Shown: positions 15,439 through 22,388, counted from the stretch's first letter. The stretch is DNA of 64,000 nucleotides from a virus (IMGVR_UViG_3300032315_001604:1-64000), one strand, 5' to 3'. A program made the numbers and translations. Notes: a model not told the origin generated them from the letters alone.

Positions 15439-16272
15439 ATGTTTATTACAATTTTAGCTTTATCAGCGTTTATTATTGCTGGTGTGGCCGCTTATTTTTC
15501 AGTTCAAGGTATTGCCACATTATATGCAGGGGCTTTTATTTCTGTGTTGGTCATGGCTGGTGCATTAGAAGTTGGAAAACTTGTTGCTACAAGTTTTCTT
15601 TATCGATACTGGCACAAGACCAATTTATTACTAAAAACCTATATATTAATTGCCATTCTTACTTTAATGGGAATTACATCAATGGGTATATTCGGATTTT
15701 TGACATCTGCATATCAAACAAGTCTTATTGAATTTTCTCAAGCAGAAACTCAACAAGAATTTTTGATATCGCAAAAAGCGATACTAGAAAAAGAATTAGC
15801 ATCTTTGACGATGCGTGTTGATACTCTTAATCAATCTCGCCTCTCTCAAGAACAAAGACTTCCATCAATGTCTCGCACAGCAGCAAAACCTGTATATGAA
15901 GATATTAAAAAGTCTGGTGAAGAAATTACACAAGCTAGAGGAAGAATGAATACAATTTTTGAAGAAATTAAAACTCTGGATTTACAAACACTAGAAGCAC
16001 AAAAGCAAAGCGGAAAACAAAAAGATATTGGAACTCTCAAATATGCAGCAGAACTTTTTGGAACAGATATCAACACCATTGTTAAATGGTTTACTTTAGC
16101 AATTATTGTCGTGTTTGACCCATTAGCTATTGCATTGGTTCTTGCATATAATATTGCTGCTAATAGAAAGTTTGATGATGAAGAAGAATATGTAGAGGAA
16201 CCTGAAAATGAAACATCTACCATAAAAACAATTAAAAAAATTTTTAGTAGAAAAGCTAAGTATAGAGACTAA
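15439..16272 (+). CDS. Multi-pass membrane protein with internal coiled coil
   Basis: The 277-residue protein has hydrophobic segments near residues 1-22, 28-45, 64-88 and 214-238. A long heptad-like region (about 95-175) lies between the third and fourth. The last helix contains VVFDPLAIALVLAYN, followed by an acidic tail. It is likely an inner-membrane protein made in infection or a virion component that enters the membrane. The function is unknown. A late-box variant (ATAAGTA) precedes it. Confidence 0.75.
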   Translation: MFITILALSAFIIAGVAAYFSVQGIATLYAGAFISVLVMAGALEVGKLVATSFLYRYWHKTNLLLKTYILIAILTLMGITSMGIFGFLTSAYQTSLIEFSQAETQQEFLISQKAILEKELASLTMRVDTLNQSRLSQEQRLPSMSRTAAKPVYEDIKKSGEEITQARGRMNTIFEEIKTLDLQTLEAQKQSGKQKDIGTLKYAAELFGTDINTIVKWFTLAIIVVFDPLAIALVLAYNIAANRKFDDEEEYVEEPENETSTIKTIKKIFSRKAKYRD

Positions 16273-16273
16273 T

Positions 16274-16414
16274 ATGAAATATAGCAAAAACAGAAAATAT
16301 AGAGATCAAGAAAAAGTTATTGAAAAAGAAATAAAGGTTGTTAGAAAAAAGATTAAAAAGAAAACTTTACTCTTAGAAAAAGTTAAAGGATTTTTTAAAA
16401 ATTTTTGGAAATAA
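16274..16414 (+). CDS. Small lysine-rich peptide
   Basis: This is a 46-residue, strongly basic frame (MKYSKNRKYRDQEKVIEKEI...), one base after the preceding stop. Its KYRD repeats the last residues of the membrane protein (KAKYRD). It is plausibly a real, helical, co-translated peptide; no family is recognised. Confidence 0.55.
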   Translation: MKYSKNRKYRDQEKVIEKEIKVVRKKIKKKTLLLEKVKGFFKNFWK

Positions 16415-16451
16415 ATTTTGAAATAAACATATATTTTTTTGTTTTAAAAAG

Positions 16452-16908
16452 TGGTGGAGGTGTCGGAGTGCTGCCCTCCGAGTCTTTATAATCTACATTT
16501 ATATGTCTACATGTTTTAGTATCTTTAGCATTTCAGTCACCATACGGTAACGAAGACTTTAGGCTGCTTGGTGACACTAACCGAATTTTTAGTCTGCCTA
16601 TAGATATTAACGCAATCTATATACGGATAGTATTTTGTTTATTATGTCAGAATTACTAACAACCCGACACCCTCTGCTATCAATGAACTCTTAGAGGATC
16701 TAAGTTCAAGGTCTTTAGGCTGCTAAGAGCATTTCGTCTTCAGCACCTACGAGATACTCGTCGGCGTTGTTGAAGATATGTTCAGCTTCAGCTAAGATGG
16801 AGTCAGTATTATCTGCTCTTAATTTTTAATCGATTTTTTACGAGGCCATCGATTAACCTCGACATGCGATACAAATTTCAATTATAAATCGAAATCTAAT
16901 TCACCCCC
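16452..16908 (-). ncRNA. ssrA: tmRNA with unusually long tag
   Basis: Read on the minus strand, the RNA starts GGGGGTGAATTAG and ends CACCTCCACCA. The 7-bp acceptor stem includes G3-U70, the alanine identity pair. Pseudoknot 1 is clear (CGAGG...CCTCG with AATCGAT...ATCGATT) and carries the tmRNA-typical GGCCTCGTAAAAA. The tag frame starts at GCA (16816) and ends TAA (16717-16715). It encodes 33 residues beginning ADNTDSILAEAE and ending GAEDEMLLAA, the usual degradation tail. E. coli uses a tag of about 10. The T-loop (GGCAGCA) lacks the normal TTC. It rescues stalled ribosomes with SmpB, which is presumably host-supplied. Confidence 0.93.
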
Positions 16909-16931
16909 AAATTTTCAAAGATCTAATCTAT

Positions 16932-18113
16932 TTATTCAACCTTCAAGGTTTTACCCAATGAATTGATTGTGGCTTTTTTATTCGTAACCTTAATCAATTC
17001 AACACCTGTGCTATTTTCTGAATAATTGACAATACAAAATCCGTTTTGCCAATTTGCACCTTTAACATAGGTAGGATTCAATTTACAAGCGCATCCGATT
17101 TCATGGTTCTCAACAATTTCCATTGGACGAGATCCAATCTTTGGAATGGTTTGATATGTCGATCCCAAACGATGAGTATGGCTTGTGATTGTTGAGGCAA
17201 AATGTTTTTCAAAATTACCTCTAGCAGAGAAGCCACCATGCTTACGAACAATATCACCATGATACACGAAAACGTTATTTGGTAGCTCGACTAATGAATC
17301 CATATCATCAGTAGCATCTACCAAACGAATTCGGGACCATTCTTCTTGGGGATGAAAAACTTTTGTATATGAGAGATTCTCTGCGATTTGTGGAAGCTCT
17401 AATAGTTGTTTGATATCATCACTAGCAGAAATATATCTCCACCAACGACCTTCGATACCATTACCAGAATGATTTCCATTCGTTTCAAGAATCTCTGCTT
17501 TGAATGGCTCTGTAATATCATGAAGAATTTTGAGAAATTTATGATAAGCTTCAATTTCATCATTAATACTATGGGTATGTCTAGGATCTTTAGAATACTT
17601 GCTAATAGAAAGAAGATCGACAGTATCGCCATTAAGAATAATTCTTTCTGGTTTCATTTCTTCAACAGCCTGAAGAAAGATGTTGATCGTATCCCAACAC
17701 TCAAAACCGAAGTGAGTGTCACCAATAATCATTGTTGATTTGTTGGCAACCGAATAGGTTTTAGGTTTTACTGGAGCAGGATATTGAATATATTTAACAT
17801 TTTCCAAAAACTCTTTCAATCGCTCTTGGTGAAAATCATTCTTAGTCATTCCTGCCAAATATGGAGCATCGAAAGATTCTGTTGTTTCTTCTTCGGTAAT
17901 AATGTTAATAGGGTTATCATTCTCATCGAAAGAATTTTGAACCGTAGTTTTTACAATTGTAGTATTACGGCGGCGATCTGTAACCCAATCATGAATTGTT
18001 GATCTTGGAACTCCCAAGAGTTCTGAAATTTCTGTTTTGGTTTTGCCTTTTCCATGAAGCTGTAAAACTTTTTTACGCTTTATGTTTCTATCCAAGTTAA
18101 TATTCATGCTCAT
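16932..18113 (-). CDS. HTH plus metallophosphoesterase fusion
   Basis: In this 393-residue protein, residues about 8-45 form a helix-turn-helix (KKVLQLHGKGKTKTEISELL, VPRSTIHDWV) like those of resolvases and transposases. The C-terminal 250 residues are a calcineurin-type phosphoesterase with GDTHFGFE, LNGDTVDL, ETNGNHSGNG, YHGDIVRKHGG and SHTHRLG. A DNA-binding domain joined to a phosphoesterase suggests action on nucleic acid. It lies directly upstream of the tmRNA on the same strand, so the two may share a transcript. Confidence 0.85.
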   Translation of the reverse strand: MSMNINLDRNIKRKKVLQLHGKGKTKTEISELLGVPRSTIHDWVTDRRRNTTIVKTTVQNSFDENDNPINIITEEETTESFDAPYLAGMTKNDFHQERLKEFLENVKYIQYPAPVKPKTYSVANKSTMIIGDTHFGFECWDTINIFLQAVEEMKPERIILNGDTVDLLSISKYSKDPRHTHSINDEIEAYHKFLKILHDITEPFKAEILETNGNHSGNGIEGRWWRYISASDDIKQLLELPQIAENLSYTKVFHPQEEWSRIRLVDATDDMDSLVELPNNVFVYHGDIVRKHGGFSARGNFEKHFASTITSHTHRLGSTYQTIPKIGSRPMEIVENHEIGCACKLNPTYVKGANWQNGFCIVNYSENSTGVELIKVTNKKATINSLGKTLKVE

Positions 18114-18172
18114 ATATTAACAGAACAGCCAATAATGTCAATAAAATATGCTTACAGTTGCGTTTATAGATT

Positions 18173-18180
18173 TATAAATA
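18173..18180 (+). promoter_or_regulatory. T4-late-like promoter box
   Basis: A perfect TATAAATA lies 15 bases before ATG 18196, the same distance class as at 4678. Confidence 0.65.
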
Positions 18181-18195
18181 TTAATATATAGTATT

Positions 18196-18588
18196 ATGCC
18201 AAATTTTGTTTCCAAATTCAATATATTAGAAGAAAAACATAGAGCTTTTATTAATTTGATAATCAAACCTTTAATGTCATTGATTATTTTTTTAAGTGTA
18301 GGTTATTATACCATGTGGCTTTCGACCAACTATGTACGTCAAGATAAGTTTTTTGATTTTGTTGAAAAACAAACAAAAGCGGATGAACAACAAGACGATA
18401 GTTCAAAAGCGCGTTTTGAAGTAACGCAAATAAAATTAGAAACTATTATAAATCAACAAGTTGCATATACAGAACAAATTAAAACACTAAACGCGATGTT
18501 ACTGTCTTATCAAAAACAAGTTGATGAGTTAAACGATAGAATTTTATATCTGGAAAGAAATCAAAGATTATATCATCAAGACCCTTAA
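18196..18588 (+). CDS. Membrane-anchored coiled-coil protein
   Basis: In the 130-residue product, residues about 24-45 form one transmembrane helix (LIIKPLMSLIIFLSVGYYTM). The remainder is a long coiled coil (residues 55-125, IKTLNAMLLSYQKQVDELN). The topology resembles i-spanin-like or other single-pass phage proteins, but no partner gene identifies it. It is preceded by a late-type box. Confidence 0.7.
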   Translation: MPNFVSKFNILEEKHRAFINLIIKPLMSLIIFLSVGYYTMWLSTNYVRQDKFFDFVEKQTKADEQQDDSSKARFEVTQIKLETIINQQVAYTEQIKTLNAMLLSYQKQVDELNDRILYLERNQRLYHQDP

Positions 18589-18592
18589 GAGG

Positions 18593-18598
18593 TAAATA
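18593..18598 (+). promoter_or_regulatory. Late-type promoter box
   Basis: TAAATA lies 6 bases before ATG 18605. Confidence 0.5.
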
Positions 18599-18604
18599 TA
18601 CTAG

Positions 18605-19204
18605 ATGCCAGCATTACCATCACTTAGAATTAGCGAATTACCAAAATTTACAGGTGATATAACAACGTTATATTTTCCTGCAAATGTCGGTTTTCCTGCG
18701 GAAACATATACGGTTCCTTTTTCAACATTAAGAACACAAATATTAAACGAAGCTACAGTTCAAGGAAATTTATTAATAACCCAAAATTTAAGTGCAAACG
18801 GTTCTTTTATTGTTGGAAGTTATAACCATCAAACAGCAATAACTACTTTGGAAGGTTTTACTAATGGAACCACACTTTCTACATTAAAACCTACAACATC
18901 AATCAATTTTATTTTAAGTCCTAACTCAATATATTCTTATAAAATAACAGTAGCAGCATATGAAGTTAGTACAAACTATGCAAATAGTTTTGAATTTAGC
19001 GGTGTTATAAAAAGAAATTCTTCTAATGCAACATCAATCGTAGGATACCCAACAAAAATCATTAACGTTCAAGAAGACGCTAATGTTGATGTAAACATAT
19101 CTGCAAATAATACAAACAAGTCTTTAGATGTGGTAGTAAAAGGATCTACAGGAAGTGCTTATCGTTGGACGGCATCCGTATATACAACAAACGTTAGAGT
19201 ATAA
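18605..19204 (+). CDS. Putative virion structural protein
   Basis: The 199-residue protein opens MPALPSLRISELPKFTGDIT, a form common at the N-terminus of phage fibre or decoration proteins (ISELP). The C-terminal 120 residues are predicted beta-rich with many Ser, Thr and Asn (SIYSYKITVAAYEVSTNYAN). It is probably a late virion protein, consistent with its late-type box. Confidence 0.7.
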   Translation: MPALPSLRISELPKFTGDITTLYFPANVGFPAETYTVPFSTLRTQILNEATVQGNLLITQNLSANGSFIVGSYNHQTAITTLEGFTNGTTLSTLKPTTSINFILSPNSIYSYKITVAAYEVSTNYANSFEFSGVIKRNSSNATSIVGYPTKIINVQEDANVDVNISANNTNKSLDVVVKGSTGSAYRWTASVYTTNVRV

Positions 19205-19206
19205 TT

Positions 19207-19377
19207 ATGAAATTCGATTTATTAGTAAATTCTATTTTAGAAGAAAAAAAAGATGCTTGTTACTATAAAGTAAAAAGAAGATATAAGGTTTGGCCTTCTG
19301 CTTATGCTTCAGGTGCTTTGGTAAAATGTCGTAAAGCAGGTTCAAAAAACTGGGGAAATAAATCTAAAAAGAAATGA
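19207..19377 (+). CDS. Small basic virion-type protein
   Basis: The 56-residue product has a leader MKFDLLVNSILEEKK, then YYKVKRRYKVWPSAYASGAL and VKCRKAG. The RYKVWPSAYASGALV(K)CRK motif is familiar from many phage proteins of unknown function. The leader matches its neighbour (MKFDLLVEQLL) and fits the capsid-targeting group. It overlaps the next gene by 4 bases (ATGA). Confidence 0.75.
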   Translation: MKFDLLVNSILEEKKDACYYKVKRRYKVWPSAYASGALVKCRKAGSKNWGNKSKKK

Positions 19378-19850
19378 AATTTGATTTATTAGTTGAGCAA
19401 TTATTAACGGAAATTTCTGAAAATAATTCCAAAAAGACCTATAAAGTTTCTTGTTATAAATACGGTATTTCAAAAGAAACAACAGCAGTTTCTCCAGAAC
19501 AAGCTATTTCTTTTGTTGCTGTTAGATATGCAAAAGATAAAGGATTAAAATCTACAGCATATAGTAGAGTGATCAGCGATTTTAAAAAGTGTTCAAAAGC
19601 AAAACTTGTTGAAGAAGGATTTGAATTGGAAAAAAAAGAAGGACTTCGTGGTTGGTTTAAAAGAAATAAAGGAAAGGGATGGATTGATTGTAAAAAAAGC
19701 AAAAAAGGAAAATTGGTTCCTTGTGGTAGAAAAAAAGGAACAAAAAGCGGTAAAGGATATCCTGCTTGCAGACCAACTCTTTCAATGTGTTCTGGAAGTA
19801 AAAGAAAAAAGAAAAGTTCTAAAAGAATAACTTGGAAAAAGAATAAGTAA
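19374..19850 (+). CDS. Basic cysteine-containing putative internal head protein
   Basis: The 158-residue protein has a leader MKFDLLVEQLLTEISE, then a middle domain, then a very basic tail. The tail (GLRGWFKRNKGKGWIDCKKS, PCGRK, YPACRP) carries regularly spaced cysteines like small zinc-ribbon or DUF5872-type sequences. Such tails probably bind DNA. Together with 19207 and 60159 (minus) it forms a family of lysine-rich proteins with the same leader. Confidence 0.75.
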   Translation: MKFDLLVEQLLTEISENNSKKTYKVSCYKYGISKETTAVSPEQAISFVAVRYAKDKGLKSTAYSRVISDFKKCSKAKLVEEGFELEKKEGLRGWFKRNKGKGWIDCKKSKKGKLVPCGRKKGTKSGKGYPACRPTLSMCSGSKRKKKSSKRITWKKNK

Positions 19851-19858
19851 TTTGCACA

Positions 19859-20230
19859 ATGAAATCTATTGTTACAAATAAAAATCTGTCTTTTGAAGAT
19901 TATTTTGTCTTATCAGAAGCATTAGAATTTAAAGATGGTGGATTTTCAATGACGGCTGATGATCCTGAAAAAGGCATAACATTAGCTCAAATATTTAAAG
20001 ACGTTAAAGATAACAGAAAAGAAATTGTAAATCGTATAAAACAAAGTATAAAATCTTATCATTTCAGTCCATTAGTTATTGCAGCATCGATGTTGTTAGC
20101 TGGAATTAATACTCAAAATTTTATTGATCAAAATCCTGAAGTTTTAAATTACGGCATTAATCAAAACGTTATAAATAAAGCTGCTGAATTTTTAGATAAA
20201 AATCCTAAAATCCTAAAATTTTTTCAATAA
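19859..20230 (+). CDS. Putative internal head protein
   Basis: The 123-residue product opens MKSIVTNKNLSFEDYFVLSE, an F.DYF..SEA leader of the kind seen on other possible packaged proteins. The rest is helical, ending with an asparagine-rich NQNVINKAAEFLDKNPKIL. No fold is recognised. Its stop overlaps the next ATG by one base. Confidence 0.7.
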   Translation: MKSIVTNKNLSFEDYFVLSEALEFKDGGFSMTADDPEKGITLAQIFKDVKDNRKEIVNRIKQSIKSYHFSPLVIAASMLLAGINTQNFIDQNPEVLNYGINQNVINKAAEFLDKNPKILKFFQ

Positions 20231-20394
20231 TGGAAACATATAAACACGGAATTGTTAATACAGATTCTCATCAAGTTTTGAGAAGAGGACAAGCCGTGAA
20301 AGTTTTATATGAAAAAGATGGTTATTATGTAGTTAAACCTTACATTGCTTGTTTTGAGCAAAAAATAAAAAAAGAAGATATTATTGTTAATTGA
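20230..20394 (+). CDS. Small protein of unknown function
   Basis: A 54-residue frame (METYKHGIVNTDSHQVLRRG...) starts within the previous stop (TAATG). The sequence alternates like a small beta barrel (QAVKVLYEKDGYYVVKPYI). It lies immediately before the tRNA cluster. Confidence 0.65.
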   Translation: METYKHGIVNTDSHQVLRRGQAVKVLYEKDGYYVVKPYIACFEQKIKKEDIIVN

Positions 20395-20419
20395 CATTAA
20401 TGTGGTTTTAAGGTAAGTT
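20391..20419 (+). promoter_or_regulatory. Possible tRNA-cluster promoter
   Basis: TTGACA overlaps the previous stop codon; a 17-base spacer leads to TAAGTT (20414-20419). The -10 box is weak. The first tRNA starts at 20440. Confidence 0.4.
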
Positions 20420-20439
20420 CTTAATGTATTAATTTAAAT

Positions 20440-20510
20440 GCCTGGTTAGTTTAATGGTAAAACGGTTGATTTGTAATCATCTAATACCAGTTCGATTCTG
20501 GTACTAGGCT
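20440..20510 (+). tRNA. tRNA-Thr (anticodon TGT)
   Basis: The acceptor GCCTGGT/ACTAGGC pairs with one G-U, the anticodon loop is TTTGTAA and the T-loop TTCGATT. CCA is not encoded. One mismatch lies in the anticodon stem. Confidence 0.88.
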
Positions 20511-20518
20511 TATTAAAT

Positions 20519-20594
20519 TGCGGGATAGAGTTCTGGTGAACTCAAGTGTCTCATAAGCACTTTTAGGTGGGTTCGATCCCCACTCCCGCTACCA
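20519..20594 (+). tRNA. tRNA with CAT anticodon (Met or Ile2)
   Basis: The anticodon loop is CTCATAA on stem AGTGT/GCACT, the T-arm GTGGG TTCGATC CCCAC, and CCA is encoded. The first acceptor pair is a T-T mismatch; a 1-72 mismatch is otherwise a mark of initiator tRNA, but the three G-C pairs expected in an initiator anticodon stem are absent. Identity (Met, initiator, or Ile reading AUA) is unresolved. Confidence 0.85.
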
Positions 20595-20598
20595 ATAT

Positions 20599-20829
20599 AT
20601 GTATATACCATCAAAACATTTCGAAAATCCTGAACAAGAAGTTGTTTGTCTTTTAACAGGAGAATCTTATGTTTATTTAGAAGGTGATGATATGTCTCTT
20701 CTAGATACAAAATATCATGAAGGTGCTATACAAGAATTACCAAAAAGATTTTTTTATCATCCAATGGGTATAAACAAAGGAAACGGAAATTTTAAAATTT
20801 TGATGAAAAATCCACAGTTTCTTGACTAA
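20599..20829 (+). CDS. Small protein inside the tRNA cluster
   Basis: The 76-residue product (MYIPSKHFENPEQEVVCLLT...) starts 4 bases after the CAT tRNA. It is acidic in the middle, with a C-terminal FKILMKNPQFLD. No family is recognised. It must be made from a processed tRNA transcript or a start inside the tRNA. Confidence 0.6.
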   Translation: MYIPSKHFENPEQEVVCLLTGESYVYLEGDDMSLLDTKYHEGAIQELPKRFFYHPMGINKGNGNFKILMKNPQFLD

Positions 20830-20864
20830 TAAATATTTTTTGATATATTTATATATGAATTTAT

Positions 20865-20936
20865 GTCGCCATCGTCTAACGGTTAGGACACATGGTTTTC
20901 ATCCATGTAATCGGAGTTCGATTCTCCGTGGCGATG
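20865..20936 (+). tRNA. tRNA-Glu (anticodon TTC)
   Basis: The acceptor GTCGCCA/TGGCGAT, anticodon loop TTTTCAT on stem CATGG/CCATG and T-loop TTCGATT are all well formed. CCA is not encoded. Confidence 0.92.
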
Positions 20937-20941
20937 CTTTT

Positions 20942-21015
20942 GCAGAATTAGTTTAATGGTAGAACGAAGCTCTTCCAAAGCCTAGATGAGGGTTCGATTC
21001 CCTCATTCTGCACCA
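20942..21015 (+). tRNA. tRNA-Gly (anticodon TCC)
   Basis: The acceptor GCAGAAT/ATTCTGC is perfect, the anticodon loop is CTTCCAA and the T-arm GAGGG TTCGATT CCCTC. CCA is encoded. One anticodon-stem mismatch. Confidence 0.9.
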
Positions 21016-21016
21016 C

Positions 21017-21043
21017 TTGACATATCAAAATAAAAAATAAATT
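21017..21043 (+). promoter_or_regulatory. Sigma70-like promoter for bS21
   Basis: TTGACA (21017-21022), a 15-base spacer and TAAATT (21038-21043) lie 6 bases before ATG 21050. It begins right after the tRNA-Gly CCA end. Confidence 0.6.
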
Positions 21044-21049
21044 AATCAT

Positions 21050-21274
21050 ATGATTAATGTAGAAGTAAAAATATTCAAAAAAGGAGATCAGAAATTAGCT
21101 TTAGATAAAGCACTCCAAAGACTAAAAACAAAATTAACCAATGAAGGTGTAATGGATACAGTAAGAGCAAAAAGAGCTTTTGAAACACCCAAGGAAAAAA
21201 GAGAAAGAAAATTAAGAAACAGACTTAAATTAATTAAAAGTAAAAAATCCTTTGACAGAAAGAAAGATCTTTGA
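21050..21274 (+). CDS. rpsU: Ribosomal protein bS21
   Basis: The 74-residue protein matches bS21 throughout. A short N-terminal strand (INVEVKIFKKGDQ) is followed by LALDKALQRLKTKLTNEGVM and the arginine-rich ending RAFETPKEKRERKLRNRL. bS21 binds the 30S platform near the anti-Shine-Dalgarno sequence and affects initiation. Phage copies are known from marine and huge phages and may replace the host protein. This copy has its own promoter with essentially no leader and lies among tRNAs, pointing to a role in redirecting host ribosomes. Confidence 0.93.
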   Translation: MINVEVKIFKKGDQKLALDKALQRLKTKLTNEGVMDTVRAKRAFETPKEKRERKLRNRLKLIKSKKSFDRKKDL

Positions 21275-21275
21275 T

Positions 21276-21500
21276 AAAGTATTAATACGATTCGGTAGCA
21301 GTCTATATCCGAATCAGAATAAGGGATCTTGCCTGTTAGTGTGTTGGTGAACTTATTCGCTGGATGAGTTAAGCTGCATAAAACTTTGACTCCATGCATT
21401 GATTAACACAGGCTTTGACGTAGATTATTCTGCGAACTCGCGGAGGCTTCGTTAAGGAAAGGACAATTTCTAGAGTAAAACCTTTCAAAAACTAAATTTA
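21276..21500 (+). ncRNA. Probable structured non-coding RNA
   Basis: The stretch holds no credible gene but many paired segments: GATTCGG/CCGAATC (21289-21295, 21309-21315), GAATAAG/CTTATTC (21317-21323, 21352-21358), GCCTGT/ACAGGC (21331-21336, 21408-21413) and GAAAGG/CCTTTC near 21467-21486. The GCCTGT pairing overlaps the second hairpin, so a pseudoknot is possible. It runs directly into tRNA-Ser. I do not recognise the class. Confidence 0.55.
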
Positions 21501-21585
21501 GGTAGCGTACTCAAGTGGTTTACGAGAACTGTTTACTAAACAGTCGAACAGAAATGTTCCGTGAGTTCGAATCTCACCGCTACCA
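21501..21585 (+). tRNA. tRNA-Ser with unusual ACT anticodon
   Basis: The acceptor GGTAGCG/CGCTACC is perfect. Anticodon stem ACTGT/ACAGT encloses TTACTAA, a long variable arm (CGAACAGAAATGTTCC) marks class II, and the T-arm is GTGAG TTCGAAT CTCAC. A34 in this box is rare; GCT is normal. Confidence 0.9.
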
Positions 21586-21607
21586 TATACTTGCACCGAT
21601 TCATTTT

Positions 21608-22027
21608 ATGGAAAAAATAGAATACGATTTGTTTAAAAAATCAATTGTTCCTTATGGCTTAGATAGGGGTGCTCCTAAATTTGATATAATTGAAACAAAA
21701 ACTAAAAAAGATCAACACTACAATCTTGCGGTGCAACAAGCACAAAAAGAATTTGAAAATCTTAAACAAATAGCTGATGTAATCAGCAAACAAGCTCAAC
21801 AAATAAAAGAGCGTTTAGAAACTACAGAACTCATATATAACGCTGAACGTAGCTTTACCCCTGTTGTTGGAGCCAGCTACTGGCTTATAAAAGATACAAA
21901 AAAGAATAATATAAAAATTGTTGTTTTGGGACCGAATGATTGGGCTACAAACCCTCCAGAAAATTATCAATATATTTCAGAAGTTCAATTTTTAGCTAAT
22001 GGTCTTTGGGAAAAATTAACTGACTAA
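21608..22027 (+). CDS. DUF2452-like protein
   Basis: In this 139-residue protein the central helix (LKQIADVISKQAQQIKERLE) is followed by IYNAERSFTPVVGASYWLI and VVLGPNDWA, the order seen in DUF2452 proteins. That family is found in phages, bacteria and eukaryotes without an assigned activity. ATG 21608 is chosen; an earlier in-frame start at 21515 lies inside tRNA-Ser. Confidence 0.75.
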   Translation: MEKIEYDLFKKSIVPYGLDRGAPKFDIIETKTKKDQHYNLAVQQAQKEFENLKQIADVISKQAQQIKERLETTELIYNAERSFTPVVGASYWLIKDTKKNNIKIVVLGPNDWATNPPENYQYISEVQFLANGLWEKLTD

Positions 22028-22032
22028 TAACT

Positions 22033-22060
22033 TTGACTTTTTTGTTTATTATAATAAAAT
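22033..22060 (+). promoter_or_regulatory. Sigma70-like promoter
   Basis: TTGACT (22033-22038), a 16-base spacer and TAAAAT (22055-22060) lie 6 bases before ATG 22067. Confidence 0.65.
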
Positions 22061-22066
22061 ATTGAA

Positions 22067-22273
22067 ATGGAAAATTGTTATTATACAAAAATTAAATTCA
22101 TGAATAGAAATTTTGGTATTTATATTCTTACCAAAGGAGAAAATGAATTTGATTTACAAATGGAAGTCAAAGGTTCTCTTTGTGGAGATGATTTTATTTT
22201 GTTAAGAAGATATCTTATAGAAGAAGGATACGTTGAAGAAGCAAGAGAATATAATAAAAATTTAATTGGGTAG
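22067..22273 (+). CDS. Small protein overlapping tRNA-Ser
   Basis: The 68-residue product (MENCYYTKIKFMNRNFGIYI...) is beta-rich then helical (LLRRYLIEEGYVEEAREYNK). The last six bases, including the TAG stop, are also the first six bases of tRNA-Ser(TGA), so processing of the tRNA would remove the stop from the mRNA. The function is unknown. Confidence 0.65.
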   Translation: MENCYYTKIKFMNRNFGIYILTKGENEFDLQMEVKGSLCGDDFILLRRYLIEEGYVEEAREYNKNLIG

Positions 22274-22358
22274 ATGGCAGAGTTGGTCTATTGCATCTGA
22301 CTTGAAATCAGAAGTGGGGGAAACTTCACCGTGGGTTCGAATCCTACTCTACCCGCCA
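22268..22358 (+). tRNA. tRNA-Ser (anticodon TGA)
   Basis: The acceptor GGGTAGA/TCTACCC is perfect, stem TCTGA/TCAGA encloses CTTGAAA, a long variable arm is present and CCA is encoded. It overlaps the end of the preceding gene. Confidence 0.93.
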
Positions 22359-22388
22359 TTTTTAATCTGAAATGTAAGTATTTGAACT

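Noticed and set aside
20513-20710. Minus-strand open frame over the CAT tRNA
   Set aside because: It is antisense to a well-formed tRNA and to the gene at 20599.
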